A DNA stretch of 39,814 nt from an uncultured beta proteobacterium (GTDB taxonomy: Bacteria; Pseudomonadota; Gammaproteobacteria; Burkholderiales; Burkholderiaceae_C): contig CAITQH010000099.1 in NCBI GenBank assembly GCA_903894475.1, positions 1 through 39,814 of the forward strand. The letters run 5' to 3'. A program made the position numbers and the translations under genes. Below, piece by piece: positions 20,183 through 29,829 of this stretch. Within the stretch, counting starts at the first letter, position 1, and every line of letters starts with the position of its first letter. The notes below the pieces were generated by a model. It was not told where the DNA came from, did not search any database, and saw nothing but the letters and a program-made list of their open reading frames with translations.

Positions 20183-21000
20183 GCCGCATCGCCGCCACCT
20201 TTGTCCAACTCCAGGCCCGCGGCCGCAAGGCGCTCATTCCTTATGTGACTGCTGGCTTCCCTTTTTCCGATATCACTCCGGATTTGATGCACGCGATGGT
20301 TGCGGGCGGCGCCGACATGATCGAACTGGGTGTACCTTTTTCCGACCCCAGCGCCGATGGGCCGGTGATTCAAAAGGCAGGTGACAAGGCGCTGGCCGAG
20401 GGCGTAGGCATGGTTCAGGTGCTGGCCATGGTGCACGCTTTTCGCCAACGCGACGAGGCCACGCCGGTGATCCTGATGGGTTACGCCAACCCGGTGGAAC
20501 GCTACAACCGGAAATATGATCGCCATGATGGCAAAAGCGCCTTTGCTGCGGACGCGGCGCAGGCCGGCGTCGACGGTGTCCTGATCGTTGACTACCCACC
20601 CGAAGAGTGCCAAGGATTTGCCGCCGAACTCAAGGCGCAGGGTCTGGACCTGATCTTCCTGCTGGCGCCCACCAGCACCGACGAGCGCATGCGCCAGGTC
20701 GCAGCAGTGGCCAGCGGCTATGTTTACTATGTTTCCCTCAAGGGTGTAACGGGTGCGGGCACGCTCGACACTGCTGCCGTTGCGGCCATGCTGCCGCGTA
20801 TCCGCCAGCATGTCAGCATCCCGGTGGGTGTCGGTTTTGGCATACGTGACGCCGCCACAGCGTGTGCCATTGGCAAAGTTGCCGATGCAGTAGTGATCGG
20901 CAGCAAAATCATCCAACTGATTGAGCAGCAGCCCAGGCAGCAGGTAGGCCCCGTTGCACAGCGCTTCCTGCGTGAAATCCGTTCGGCGCTGGATTCATAA
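20179..21000 (+). CDS. trpA: Tryptophan synthase alpha subunit
   Basis: Cleaves indole-3-glycerol phosphate to indole and passes it to TrpB. It has 273 residues, with catalytic Glu49 and Asp60 in [14 protein letters not shown]. The loop after the conserved NPVERY segment is a little long ([13 protein letters not shown]). The start at 20179 overlaps the trpB stop (ATGA); the track version starting at 19948 is an upstream shadow inside trpB. Confidence 0.96.
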   Translation: MSRIAATFVQLQARGRKALIPYVTAGFPFSDITPDLMHAMVAGGADMIELGVPFSDPSADGPVIQKAGDKALAEGVGMVQVLAMVHAFRQRDEATPVILMGYANPVERYNRKYDRHDGKSAFAADAAQAGVDGVLIVDYPPEECQGFAAELKAQGLDLIFLLAPTSTDERMRQVAAVASGYVYYVSLKGVTGAGTLDTAAVAAMLPRIRQHVSIPVGVGFGIRDAATACAIGKVADAVVIGSKIIQLIEQQPRQQVGPVAQRFLREIRSALDS

Positions 21001-21012
21001 TCTAAACTGACA

Positions 21013-21029
21013 GTCTGCACCAGGCAGAC
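21013..21029 (+). other. Small hairpin between trpA and accD
   Basis: A 6-bp stem (GTCTGC / GCAGAC) with a 5-nt loop lies 12 bp after trpA. It has no T-tract, so it is a weak terminator at best and may simply be an RNA structure in the trpA-accD leader. Confidence 0.35.
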
Positions 21030-21053
21030 ATTACTACGCGTTAAGGAAACTCC

Positions 21054-21926
21054 ATGAGTTGGCTCGAAAAACTGCTACCACCCAAGATCCAGCACACCGA
21101 CCCGGCCGGTCGACGCAGCGTGCCAGAAGGGCTATGGATCAAATGCCCGAGCTGTGAAGCCGTGCTTTACAAGACCGATCTGGAGCAGAACCAGAACGTC
21201 TGCCCGAGTTGCAGTCACCACCATCGGATTGGGGCACGCGAGCGGCTCAATGTGTTTCTGGACAACGAGGGCCGTTTCGAGATAGGCCAGGAAGTATTGC
21301 CGGTCGACTCACTCAAGTTCAAGGACAGCCGCAAATACCCGGAACGCCTGAAGGAAGCCATGGAAAACACCGGCGAAACGGATGCGCTGGTCGTCATGGG
21401 CGGTGCCGTGCATGGCATCGCTCTGGTGGCAGCCTGCTTTGAATTCGAATTCATGGGCGGCAGCATGGGTTCGGTCGTGGGCGAGCGCTTTGTGCGCGGT
21501 GTGCACGCTGCCATCGAGCAAAAAGTTCCCTTTGTCTGCTTCACGTCAACTGGCGGCGCGCGCATGCAAGAGGGCCTGCTGAGCCTGATGCAAATGGCCA
21601 AGACCAACGCCTCGCTGACCCGGCTGGCCAAGAAGGGTTTCCCTTTCATCAGTGTACTAACCGACCCGACCATGGGCGGCGTCAGCGCCGGCTTCGCCTT
21701 CCTGGGCGACGTGGTGATTGCCGAGCCCAAGGCATTGATCGGATTTGCCGGCCCGCGCGTCATTGAGTCCACCATGCGGGTGGCACTTCCGGAAGGCTTT
21801 CAGCGCGCTGAATTCCTGCAAGCCAAGGGAGCAATCGATCTGATTTGCGACCGCCGCGAGTTACGTAAGACCATTGCCAGCGCCCTGGCGATTCTGCAGC
21901 GCCAGCCGGCCGACGCGGTGAATTAG
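21054..21926 (+). CDS. accD: Acetyl-CoA carboxylase carboxyltransferase beta subunit
   Basis: Beta half of the carboxyltransferase that transfers carboxyl from biotin to acetyl-CoA, the first step of fatty acid synthesis. It has 290 residues. The N-terminal zinc ribbon has Cys31, Cys34, Cys50 and Cys53 (CPSC...CPSC). The crotonase-fold part has [24 protein letters not shown] and [18 protein letters not shown] precedes the ATG. In many relatives folC follows; here the next gene is a convergent YggT-family gene 7 bp away. Confidence 0.96.
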   Translation: MSWLEKLLPPKIQHTDPAGRRSVPEGLWIKCPSCEAVLYKTDLEQNQNVCPSCSHHHRIGARERLNVFLDNEGRFEIGQEVLPVDSLKFKDSRKYPERLKEAMENTGETDALVVMGGAVHGIALVAACFEFEFMGGSMGSVVGERFVRGVHAAIEQKVPFVCFTSTGGARMQEGLLSLMQMAKTNASLTRLAKKGFPFISVLTDPTMGGVSAGFAFLGDVVIAEPKALIGFAGPRVIESTMRVALPEGFQRAEFLQAKGAIDLICDRRELRKTIASALAILQRQPADAVN

Positions 21927-21933
21927 CTTCGAC

Positions 21934-22500
21934 TCAGACGACCTGTAGCGCGAGAGTCTGCAGGCTGCCCAGCACGATACCGGCAATCTGAAGCAGCACC
22001 AGCAACACCAACGGCGACAGGTCGACGCCCCCAACCAGCGGAAGCAAACGCCGGATGGGTTTCAGTGGTGGCGCGCAAAGGCGCTCGATCACGTCCGAAA
22101 TCGGCGACGCGGTCGGCACCCACGACAGCACGGCGTAAACAATCACCAGCCCGGTGAGTGCTGAAATCACCAGTCGCAGCAAACCAAAGGCGGCCAGAAT
22201 CGGAATCACGATCAGACCACCCCGCGCGCCGGCGAGCAGCCAGAGCATCAGAAACTGCGTCAACTCCAGCAGGAATGCAGCCAGCAGGCTGGCCGTATCC
22301 CAGCGCCCCAGCGCTGGCACGATGCGTCGCAGCGGCAACACCAGCCAGTCCGTCAAGGCAAAGACAAAACGCCCCAGCGGATTGCCCGACCGTACCGACA
22401 TCGGAATACGTTGGTGCTGCATATACAGGCGCAGCAGGCAGGCGCCGGCGAGTACGCTGGTGGCAACTTCAAGCAGCAAAGAAAGGATCTGGTAGAGCAT
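21934..22500 (-). CDS. YggT-family integral membrane protein
   Basis: A 188-residue inner-membrane protein with two copies of the YggT repeat: an N-terminal hydrophobic helix, NPLGRFVFALTDWLVLPLRRIVP, then after more helices a second copy with PLKPIRRLLPLVGGVDLSPLVLL. YggT proteins are implicated in membrane and osmotic physiology or cell division, but the function is not settled. I chose MLYQILSLLLEV at 22500 because family members begin this way; the track extends 21 codons further toward lysS. No clear Shine-Dalgarno is seen. It is divergent from lysS (74 bp apart) and convergent with accD. Confidence 0.88.
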   Translation of the reverse strand: MLYQILSLLLEVATSVLAGACLLRLYMQHQRIPMSVRSGNPLGRFVFALTDWLVLPLRRIVPALGRWDTASLLAAFLLELTQFLMLWLLAGARGGLIVIPILAAFGLLRLVISALTGLVIVYAVLSWVPTASPISDVIERLCAPPLKPIRRLLPLVGGVDLSPLVLLVLLQIAGIVLGSLQTLALQVV

Positions 22501-22574
22501 GAATAGGCGTGTTGGTCTGGTCGCATCATAGCGAGACTTAAAATCGGATTCTGCCATCACCATTTGCGCCTCTC

Positions 22575-24128
22575 ATGTCTGACCACAACATTGCCCCAGC
22601 CCCCCAGGACGAAAACCAGCTTATTCTTGAACGTCAGGAAAAACTCAAGGCGATCCGCCAGAGCGAGGCCGAGGGCAAAGGCCCGGCCTTCCCGAACGAT
22701 TTCAAACCATCCGACCATGCCGCCGACCTGTTCTCCGCGCATGCCGGCCAAACGCCCGAAGCCCTGATCGAACAAGGATCGGTTGCCAAGGTAGCCGGGC
22801 GCATGATGCTCAAGCGCCTGATGGGCAAGGCGAGCTTTGCCACGCTGCAGGACAGCAGCGGCCGGATCCAGATCTACATCAAGGCCGATGACATTGGTGC
22901 CGACCTGTACGCCAGCTTCAAGCACTGGGATCTGGGCGACATCGTCGCTGCCGAAGGCAAAGTATTCAAGACCCGCACCGGTGAGCTCTCGATTCACGCC
23001 AGCAGCCTGCGCCTCCTGACCAAGAGCCTGCGTCCCATGCCCGACAAGTTCCATGGCATGGCCGACCAGGAACAGAAGTACCGTCAGCGCTACGTCGACC
23101 TGATGACAGACGAGACGACACGGGCCCGCTTTGTGGCGCGCAGCCGTGCCCTGAGCGGCGTGCGCGAGTTCATGGTGTCGCACGATTTCCTGGAAGTGGA
23201 AACCCCCATGCTGCACCCCATCCCCGGGGGTGCCAACGCCAAGCCTTTCACGACGCACCACAATGCGCTGGACCAGCAGATGTTTCTGCGCATTGCGCCA
23301 GAGCTCTATCTCAAGCGTCTGATCGTCGGCGGTTTTGAACGGGTCTTCGAGATCAATCGGAGCTTTCGCAACGAAGGCATCTCGGTACGCCACAACCCCG
23401 AGTTCACCATGATGGAGTTTTACGCTGCCTATTGGGACTACCAGGACCTGATGACCTTCACAGAAGCATTGGTTCGTGACACCGCGCAGCGCTCCAGGGG
23501 CACCTTGCAATTGAGCTATGGCGGCAGGGATGTTGACCTGAGCCAGCCCTTTGAGCGCCTGACGATTGTCGAGGCGATCTGCAAGCACACCGAAGCCGGC
23601 CAAAGTCTGGAAGGCAGCAGCCAGCGCAAGGTGGACGATCCGGCCTGGCTCATCAACGCGCTGCGCAAGCTCGGCCTGACCGAGGAAAAGAACAAACTGT
23701 CGATTCGCTCCCTGCCCAGCCTGCAGGTGATGTACTTCGAAGAAACCGTGGAAGAAATGCTCTGGCAGCCCACCTTCATCTGCGAGCACCCGGTCGAAAT
23801 CTCACCCCTGGCGCGCGCCAGTGATCACAAACCCGGCGTCACCGAACGCTTTGAGCTCTACATCACGGGCCGGGAATTTGGCAACGGCTTTTCCGAACTC
23901 AACGACGCCCAGGAGCAGGCCAGGCGCTTCCAGGAGCAGGTGGCAGCCAAAGACGAAGGTGACGACGAGGCCATGTACTACGACCACGACTTCATTCGCG
24001 CCCTTGAATACGGCATGCCGCCTACCGGCGGCTGCGGTGTTGGCCTGGATCGCCTGATGATGCTGCTGACCGACAGCGCCAGCATTCGTGATGTCATCCT
24101 GTTCCCCGCACTGCGTCGCGAGGCCTGA
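22575..24128 (+). CDS. lysS: Lysyl-tRNA synthetase, class II
   Basis: Charges tRNA-Lys. It has 517 residues. The N-terminal OB-fold anticodon-binding domain covers about 65-180 ([21 protein letters not shown]). The class II catalytic domain has motif 2 ([20 protein letters not shown]) and motif 3 ([15 protein letters not shown]). A TTAAAAT -10-like element lies about 35 bp upstream in the short divergent region shared with the YggT gene. The ribosome site is weak. Confidence 0.96.
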   Translation: MSDHNIAPAPQDENQLILERQEKLKAIRQSEAEGKGPAFPNDFKPSDHAADLFSAHAGQTPEALIEQGSVAKVAGRMMLKRLMGKASFATLQDSSGRIQIYIKADDIGADLYASFKHWDLGDIVAAEGKVFKTRTGELSIHASSLRLLTKSLRPMPDKFHGMADQEQKYRQRYVDLMTDETTRARFVARSRALSGVREFMVSHDFLEVETPMLHPIPGGANAKPFTTHHNALDQQMFLRIAPELYLKRLIVGGFERVFEINRSFRNEGISVRHNPEFTMMEFYAAYWDYQDLMTFTEALVRDTAQRSRGTLQLSYGGRDVDLSQPFERLTIVEAICKHTEAGQSLEGSSQRKVDDPAWLINALRKLGLTEEKNKLSIRSLPSLQVMYFEETVEEMLWQPTFICEHPVEISPLARASDHKPGVTERFELYITGREFGNGFSELNDAQEQARRFQEQVAAKDEGDDEAMYYDHDFIRALEYGMPPTGGCGVGLDRLMMLLTDSASIRDVILFPALRREA

Positions 24129-24287
24129 GGGCAGCGCCGGTCACGCAAGCGACATAGGCGCCACTGCCTGCTAGCAGAATCCGGACGCTTTTGGGGCGAC
24201 AATCGATCAGGATTTGCGACAGATCAAAATCTGACGACTTCGCCAACCCTCACCCACTCAACGCTGCTTTTCCATCAAGCCACAAAA

Positions 24288-25142
24288 ATGAAATTCAAAG
24301 GTACACAAAACTACGTCGCTACCGAGGACCTCATGCTGTCGGTCAACGCCGCCATCACCCTCAAGCGCCCCTTGCTGGTCAAGGGCGAGCCCGGCACCGG
24401 CAAGACCATGCTGGCCGAAGAGGTAGCTGGCGCGCTGAACATGCCGCTGATGCAGTGGCACATCAAATCCACCACCAAGGCACAGCAGGGACTTTACGAA
24501 TACGACGCCGTGAGCCGTTTGCGCGACTCCCAGCTCTCCGACATTGACGGTGGCGAGCGCGTCAAGAACATCCACAACTACATCCTCAAGGGCGTCTTGT
24601 GGCAGGCCTTCACTGCAGAGCACCAAGTGGCGCTTCTGATCGACGAAATCGACAAGGCCGACATCGAGTTCCCGAACGACCTGCTGCGTGAAATTGACCG
24701 CATGGAGTTCTACTGCTACGAAACGCGGGAACTGATCCAGGCGAAACACCGCCCGCTGGTCTTCATCACATCAAACAACGAGAAGGAACTGCCTGACGCC
24801 TTCCTGCGCCGCTGCTTCTTCCATTACATCAAGTTCCCCGACGCTGATACTATGAAGAGCATCGTGGACGTGCACTTCCCGGGCCTGAAGAAGGAACTGC
24901 TGAGCGCCGCCATGAAGACGTTTTACGACGTGCGTAACCTGCCAGGTCTGAAGAAGAAGCCTTCCACCAGCGAACTGCTGGATTGGCTCAAGCTCCTGCT
25001 GGCTGAAGACATCCCGCTGTCAGTGCTACAAACCAAGGATGACAAGGTTGCAGTACCCCCGTTGGTGGGCGCACTGCTCAAGAACGAACAGGACGTGACC
25101 CTGTTCGAAAAGCTCGTGTTCATGCAACGTCACAACCGCTGA
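24288..25142 (+). CDS. MoxR-family AAA+ ATPase
   Basis: Chaperone-like ATPase of 284 residues. Walker A GEPGTGKT is at 33-40, Walker B LLIDEIDKAD at 116-125, sensor 1 near ITSNNEKELPDAF, with the arginine finger segment LRRCFFHYI. MoxR ATPases act together with VWA-domain partners to mature or insert cofactors into protein complexes; the substrate here is unknown. It is followed after 16 bp by a GNAT gene and then by a CoxE-like VWA gene, its probable partner. The 159-bp upstream gap after lysS holds no other gene that I can see. Confidence 0.9.
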   Translation: MKFKGTQNYVATEDLMLSVNAAITLKRPLLVKGEPGTGKTMLAEEVAGALNMPLMQWHIKSTTKAQQGLYEYDAVSRLRDSQLSDIDGGERVKNIHNYILKGVLWQAFTAEHQVALLIDEIDKADIEFPNDLLREIDRMEFYCYETRELIQAKHRPLVFITSNNEKELPDAFLRRCFFHYIKFPDADTMKSIVDVHFPGLKKELLSAAMKTFYDVRNLPGLKKKPSTSELLDWLKLLLAEDIPLSVLQTKDDKVAVPPLVGALLKNEQDVTLFEKLVFMQRHNR

Positions 25143-25158
25143 ACCGGAGAGCAGATCC

Positions 25159-25752
25159 ATGGCCTACATTGAACCGGTCACCCTGAGCGGGCGCGGCATC
25201 AAGCTTGAGCCGCTCGCCCTGACCCACGAAGCGGGTCTGCGCGCTGCTGCGGCCGATGGCGAGTTATGGAAGCTGCGCGTCACTTCCGTCCCGGAGCCCG
25301 AGCAAACCCGCAAATACATCGAGGACGCGCTGGCGATGCGCGAGGCCGGCAACCGCTTTGCCTTCGCCGTTCTTGACGAGGCGACAGGCACGGCGCTGGG
25401 CTGCAGCAGCTACCACGACATCATTGCGGCGGTCAGGCGCGTCGAGATCGGCTGGACCTGGTATGCAAAGCGCTGCCAGCGCACGCACGTCAACTCGGTT
25501 GCCAAACTGCTCCTGATGACCCATGCCTTCGAAACCCTGGGTTGCCAGGTCGTGGGATGGCGCACCGACAACTTCAATTTTGCGTCGCAGACTGCCATCG
25601 AACGACTTGGTGCCAAAAAGGACGGCGTCATCCGCGGACACGCCCTGCGTCGCGACGGCACCGTGCGTGACACGGTGATGTACAGCATGCGCAGCGGTGA
25701 ATGGCCCGAAGCCAGGGCGCAACTGCTGTACCTGCTGGACAAGCCACGTTGA
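25159..25752 (+). CDS. GNAT-family N-acetyltransferase (RimJ/RimL-like)
   Basis: A 197-residue acetyl-CoA-dependent acyltransferase of the Acetyltransf_3 / RimJ-RimL type: GRGIKLEPLALTHEAGL at the N-terminus, FAVLDEATGTALGCSSYHDI (beta strands 2-4), EIGWTWYAKRCQRTHVNSVAKLLLM (acetyl-CoA-binding region) and TDNFNFASQTAIERLGAKKDGV near 135-160. The natural substrate cannot be told. GGAGAGC precedes the start. It lies between the MoxR and VWA genes with gaps of 16 and 13 bp, so co-transcription is very likely. Confidence 0.88.
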   Translation: MAYIEPVTLSGRGIKLEPLALTHEAGLRAAAADGELWKLRVTSVPEPEQTRKYIEDALAMREAGNRFAFAVLDEATGTALGCSSYHDIIAAVRRVEIGWTWYAKRCQRTHVNSVAKLLLMTHAFETLGCQVVGWRTDNFNFASQTAIERLGAKKDGVIRGHALRRDGTVRDTVMYSMRSGEWPEARAQLLYLLDKPR

Positions 25753-25765
25753 CCGGAGCGCGCGC

Positions 25766-26980
25766 ATGTTGATCGACTTTTTCTACACCCTGCGTTCGGC
25801 CAAATTGCCGGTATCGGTGAAGGAATACCTGACGCTGCTCGAAGCGCTGAAGGAAGGTGTGGTTGGACCAAATGCAACCGAGCGTGGCGATGAATCCACG
25901 ATCAGCGGCTACAGAATCGACGACTTCTACTACCTCAGCCGCACGACACTGGTGAAGGACGAAAAGCACTACGACAAGTTCGACCGTGCCTTTGCGTCTT
26001 ACTTCAAGGGCGTCGAGATGGTGGCCGACTTCAGCAAAGAGATACCGCTGGAGTGGCTGCGCAAGAACCTGGAACTTAATCTCAGCCCGGAAGAACTCGC
26101 CCAGATTCAGAAGATGGGCTGGGACGAACTGATGGAGACGATCAAGAAGCGACTGGAAGAGCAGAAGGAACGCCACGAAGGCGGCAGCAAGTGGATAGGT
26201 ACGGGCGGTACCAGTCCGTTCGGCGCTTACGGTCAGAACCCGCAGGGCATTCGCATCGGGCAGGACAAGGGTCGCAACAAGAGCGCCGTCAAGGTCTGGG
26301 ACCAGCGTGCCTACAAGGACTACGACGACACCCAGGAACTGGGCACTCGCAACATCAAGGTGGCGCTACGCCGGCTACGCAAGTTCGCCCGTGAAGGTCA
26401 CGACGAAGAACTGGACCTCGACGACACGATCAAGTGCACTGCGGCCAACGCCGGCTACCTTGACATCAAGATGATCCCAGAGCGCCACAACAACGTCAAG
26501 GTGCTGTTGTTGATGGATGTCGGCGGCACCATGGACGAGCACATTGCCCGGGTCGAGGAGCTTTTTTCTGCGACCAAGACCGAGTTCAAGCATCTGGAGT
26601 TCTATTACTTCCACAACTGTGTCTATGACTTCATGTGGAAGAACAACCGGCGCCGCTTCGCAGAAAAATTCGCGACCTGGGACATCATCCGAAAGTACAA
26701 CAAGGACTACAAACTGATCTTCGTCGGTGACGCCACCATGAGTCCTTATGAAATTCTGCAGCCCGGCGGCAGCGTGGAATACAACAACGAAGAGGCTGGT
26801 GTCGAGTGGCTGCAGCGCCTGACCAAGGCCTTCCCCAAGTTCGCCTGGATCAATCCGGAACCGCAAGGCGTCTGGCAGTACCGTCAAAGCATCAGCGTGA
26901 TTCAGCAGATCGTGAGTCAGCGCATGTATCCTCTGACCATCAAGGGTCTGGAAGACGCGATGCGCCTACTGACCAAATAG
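25766..26980 (+). CDS. CoxE-like VWA-domain protein
   Basis: A 404-residue cytoplasmic protein of the CoxE-like VWA family, the usual partner of MoxR ATPases. Residues about 1-130 are helical; 135-175 is a Gly-rich, positively charged linker (GGTSPFGAYGQNPQG); the VWA-like part begins near 243. The metal-site (MIDAS) loop reads DVGGTM at 251-256, not DxSxS, so metal binding may be altered. The start at 25766 is the family N-terminus (MLIDFFYTLRSAKLPVSVKEY); the longer track ORF overlaps the GNAT gene. It ends 12 bp before the tRNA-Arg gene. Confidence 0.88.
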   Translation: MLIDFFYTLRSAKLPVSVKEYLTLLEALKEGVVGPNATERGDESTISGYRIDDFYYLSRTTLVKDEKHYDKFDRAFASYFKGVEMVADFSKEIPLEWLRKNLELNLSPEELAQIQKMGWDELMETIKKRLEEQKERHEGGSKWIGTGGTSPFGAYGQNPQGIRIGQDKGRNKSAVKVWDQRAYKDYDDTQELGTRNIKVALRRLRKFAREGHDEELDLDDTIKCTAANAGYLDIKMIPERHNNVKVLLLMDVGGTMDEHIARVEELFSATKTEFKHLEFYYFHNCVYDFMWKNNRRRFAEKFATWDIIRKYNKDYKLIFVGDATMSPYEILQPGGSVEYNNEEAGVEWLQRLTKAFPKFAWINPEPQGVWQYRQSISVIQQIVSQRMYPLTIKGLEDAMRLLTK

Positions 26981-26992
26981 AATACGGCACCC

Positions 26993-27067
26993 GCCGCCGT
27001 AGTTCAATGGATAGAACGAGCGCCTCCTAAGCGCTAGATACAGGTTCGATTCCTGTCGGTGGTACCA
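26993..27067 (+). tRNA. tRNA-Arg(CCU)
   Basis: A complete cloverleaf can be drawn by eye. Acceptor GCCGCCG pairs with CGGTGGT (two G-U pairs), D arm GTTC/GAAC, anticodon arm AGCGC-CTCCTAA-GCGCT with anticodon CCT at 27026-27028, T arm ACAGG-TTCGATT-CCTGT, discriminator A and encoded CCA. It reads AGG codons. The 3' half overlaps the end of the convergent pyrX gene by 41 bp. Confidence 0.96.
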
Positions 27068-28364
27068 GGTAGGTGACACGTCCATCGACAATCGTGCAGC
27101 GCACCCGGCCCGGCAACTCGTAGCCTGAAAACGGCGTGTGCTTGCCCTGACTGCGCAGCGCAGCGCTGGCCACCGTCCAACTGGACTGTGGGTCAAACAC
27201 ACATACATCAGCCACACCGCCCGCCAGCAGACGGCCAACGCGGTTCTGCCGCTTGCCAAGTGATGCACCCAGCACCGACGCCGGGCCGTGGCTGACAACA
27301 TCCAGCGCGCGCAGCAATTCAACCCCGCAGTCGGCGCTCCACTTGAGCGCCAGGCTCAAGAGCAGTTCAACACCAGTGGCACCCGGCTCGCTCTCGGCAA
27401 AGGGGAGGTCCTTGGCGTCTTCATCCACCGGTGTGTGGTCAGACACCAGGGCGTCGATCGTGCCATCGAGCAGACCGGCACGCAGCGCGTCGCGGTCGCG
27501 TTGCTGACGCAGGGGCGGGTTCAGGCGCGCGCGGCTGTCGAAGTAACCCATGTCGGCGTCGGTCAGATGCAGTGAGTTGATGCTGACATCGCAGCTCACG
27601 CTCAAGCCGTCGCGCTTGGCCTGTCGCACCAGTTCCACACCGGCGGCACTGCTGAGACGACAGATGTGAACGCGCGCGTTGGTCAAGCGCATCAACTCAA
27701 AGATGGTGTGCAGAGCAATCGTCTCGGCCGCCACCGGCACACCGCTCAAGCCCATGCGCGTGGCCAATGCGCCGCTGGCCGCCACGCCCTGCCCCAGGTG
27801 AAAGTCCTGAGGCCGCAACCAGATCGCATAGCCGAAGGTGCTGGCGTATTGAAAGGCGCGCTGCAGCACCTGGGTGTTGGCCAGCGCCACGTCGGCCTGG
27901 CTGAAGGCGACGCAACCGGCCTCGGTCAGTTGCAGCATCTCGGTCAGGGTTTCACCGGCCAGGCCGCGGGTCAGCGCGCCCAGCGGGTAGACGCGCGCCT
28001 GCTGCAGTTTCTCGGCGCGGTAGCGCAGCATCTCAACCAGACCCGGCTCATCGAGCACTGGATCGGTATCGGGCGGGCAGACCAGGCTGGTGACACCACC
28101 CGCAACGGCGGCGGCCATTTCAGACTCGAGCATGCGTTCGTGCTCATGACCGGGCTCACGCAAATGCACCGCCAGATCCACCAGACCGGGCGCCACAATA
28201 CAGCCGGTGGCGTCGATAGTCTGCGTCGGTGAGAAATCCGGCGCAATCTTCCCGATGGCCAGCACAACGCCGTCGGCCAGTGCCACATCGGAAATTTGAT
28301 CGAAACCGCTGGCCGGGTCGATAACGCGACCACCCTTGATCAGTATCTTTGTCTGTGTCTTCAT
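27027..28364 (-). CDS. pyrX: Dihydroorotase-like PyrX (non-catalytic PyrC'), ATCase partner
   Basis: An amidohydrolase-fold protein of 445 residues similar to dihydroorotase, but the metal site is broken. Where active enzymes have DxHxH, this has DLAVHLREPG (63-72, first His lost); HICHxS is HICRLS; TPHH is SINS; DHAPH is DHTPV. This is the pattern of the PyrC' subunits known from Pseudomonas, which are needed to assemble an active aspartate transcarbamoylase with PyrB but do not hydrolyse dihydroorotate. The start at 28364 has GAGG 6 nt upstream and lies 1 bp after the pyrB stop; the ATG at 28376 would overlap pyrB. The last 13 residues (LVPPTGIEPVSSA) come from antisense of the tRNA-Arg gene. 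Confidence 0.9.
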   Translation of the reverse strand: MKTQTKILIKGGRVIDPASGFDQISDVALADGVVLAIGKIAPDFSPTQTIDATGCIVAPGLVDLAVHLREPGHEHERMLESEMAAAVAGGVTSLVCPPDTDPVLDEPGLVEMLRYRAEKLQQARVYPLGALTRGLAGETLTEMLQLTEAGCVAFSQADVALANTQVLQRAFQYASTFGYAIWLRPQDFHLGQGVAASGALATRMGLSGVPVAAETIALHTIFELMRLTNARVHICRLSSAAGVELVRQAKRDGLSVSCDVSINSLHLTDADMGYFDSRARLNPPLRQQRDRDALRAGLLDGTIDALVSDHTPVDEDAKDLPFAESEPGATGVELLLSLALKWSADCGVELLRALDVVSHGPASVLGASLGKRQNRVGRLLAGGVADVCVFDPQSSWTVASAALRSQGKHTPFSGYELPGRVRCTIVDGRVTYLVPPTGIEPVSSA

Positions 28365-28365
28365 A

Positions 28366-29328
28366 TCAGGCCTCATTCCCTGCCACGATGCTCATTGCCG
28401 CCATGCGAACGGCGATGCCGAACGTCACCTGCGGCAGGATCACGCTCTGGCCGCCATCGACCACCGCCGAATCGATTTCAACGCCGCGGTTGATGGGTCC
28501 CGGGTGCATCACGATGGCGTCGGGCTTGGCAAGCTGCAGTTTCTCTGGCGTGAGGCCAAAGCTCTTGAAAAACTCCTGCGTCGAGGGCAGCAGCGCGCCA
28601 CTCATACGCTCGTTCTGCAGGCGCAGCATGATGATGACGTCGGCACCGCGAATGCCCTCTTCGAGCGTGTGGCAAACCCGCACGCCCATGGGAGCCATGT
28701 CAGACGGCACCAGAGTCTTGGGGCCTACCACGCGCACCTCGGCGCACCCGAGTGTGGTCAGCGCATGGATGTCGGAGCGTGCCACGCGCGAGTGCAGCAC
28801 ATCGCCAACGATGGCCACCGTCAGATTCGAAAAATCCTTTTTGTAGTGGCGGATCGTGTACATGTCGAGCAACCCCTGCGTCGGGTGCGCGTGGCGCCCG
28901 TCGCCGGCATTGATGACGTGTACATGCGGCGCCACATGCTGGGCGATCAGGTACGGCGCGCCGGACTCACTGTGGCGCACCACAAACAGGTCGGCTGCCA
29001 TGGCGCTCAGGTTGGCGATGGTGTCGAGCAGCGTCTCGCCCTTGGCGGCGGAGGAGCGCGCAATGTCGAGGTTGATGACGTCGGCGCTCAGGCGCTTGGC
29101 GGCGATCTCGAAGGTGGTGCGGGTGCGCGTCGAGTTCTCGAAGAACAGGTTGAAGACGCTCTTGCCGCGCAGCAGCGGAACCTTCTTGACCTCGCGGTCG
29201 TTGACGCTGACGAAATTGGTCGCGGTGTCGAGCACCTGCGTCAGGATGCTCTTGGGCAGGCCCTCGATCGAGAGCAGGTGAATCAACTCGCCGTTTTTGT
29301 TGAGCTGGGGATTTCGCTTGTACAGCAT
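28366..29328 (-). CDS. pyrB: Aspartate carbamoyltransferase catalytic subunit
   Basis: Second step of pyrimidine synthesis: carbamoyl phosphate plus aspartate to carbamoyl aspartate. It has 320 residues. The carbamoyl phosphate loop [13 protein letters not shown], the 80s-loop-like [25 protein letters not shown] and [12 protein letters not shown] are intact. It lies 3 bp after pyrR and directly before pyrX. No pyrI regulatory gene is present in the cluster, which fits the PyrB-PyrX class of enzyme. Confidence 0.96.
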   Translation of the reverse strand: MLYKRNPQLNKNGELIHLLSIEGLPKSILTQVLDTATNFVSVNDREVKKVPLLRGKSVFNLFFENSTRTRTTFEIAAKRLSADVINLDIARSSAAKGETLLDTIANLSAMAADLFVVRHSESGAPYLIAQHVAPHVHVINAGDGRHAHPTQGLLDMYTIRHYKKDFSNLTVAIVGDVLHSRVARSDIHALTTLGCAEVRVVGPKTLVPSDMAPMGVRVCHTLEEGIRGADVIIMLRLQNERMSGALLPSTQEFFKSFGLTPEKLQLAKPDAIVMHPGPINRGVEIDSAVVDGGQSVILPQVTFGIAVRMAAMSIVAGNEA

Positions 29329-29331
29329 GGC

Positions 29332-29829
29332 TTAGCGGCCCTCCACGTTAAAACTGAAAGCACCGGTCTCACTGCGCGCCAGCGCCAGCGATTGCGTGGC
29401 CGGCAGGCTGACGCGCGCGGCGCAGCAGTCGGCCTGGATCGGCAGTTCACGCCCGCCGCGGTCCACCAGCACCGCCAGCTTGACGCTGGCCGGGCGGCCA
29501 AAGTCAAACAACTCGTTGATCACGGCGCGTATCGTGCGCCCGGTGTAGAGCACGTCGTCAAGGAGCAGGATCTGCGCCTCGTTGATGTCGAAATCGATTT
29601 GCGTCTGCGCGCCGGCCGTCATGCCCCGGCGGGCGTAGTCGTCGCGGTGCAGGCTGGACGAAATCACGCCAGAGCGCCCGCTCAGGCCGAGGTCGCGCTG
29701 CAGGCGTTCAGCGAGCCAGACACCACCTGAGGTGACGCCGACCAGGCGCGTCTCGGGCCGCAGCAGGGCGCGCACGCTGATCAGCAATTCAACGTAGAGC
29801 GCCTCGGCATCGAGCGTCAATGTGCTCAT
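29332..29829 (-). CDS. pyrR: PyrR, pyrimidine operon regulator / uracil phosphoribosyltransferase
   Basis: A 165-residue type I phosphoribosyltransferase. The PRPP-binding motif is ILLLDDVLYTGRTIRAV near residues 88-104; GVTSGGVWLAERL and SSSLHRDDYARRG match PyrR. PyrR binds pyr RNA in Bacillus; in Pseudomonas-type operons its regulatory mode differs, and here I see no obvious anti-antiterminator upstream of pyrB. The start overlaps the ruvX stop by 4 bp (ATGA). Confidence 0.93.
   Translation of the reverse strand: MSTLTLDAEALYVELLISVRALLRPETRLVGVTSGGVWLAERLQRDLGLSGRSGVISSSLHRDDYARRGMTAGAQTQIDFDINEAQILLLDDVLYTGRTIRAVINELFDFGRPASVKLAVLVDRGGRELPIQADCCAARVSLPATQSLALARSETGAFSFNVEGR

Noticed and set aside
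22557-23789. 410-aa minus-strand ORF
   Set aside because: Antisense to lysS; His/Gln-rich shadow composition.
28336-29730. 464-aa plus-strand ORF
   Set aside because: Antisense to pyrB and pyrR; Ala/Gly/Arg/Gln-rich without motifs.
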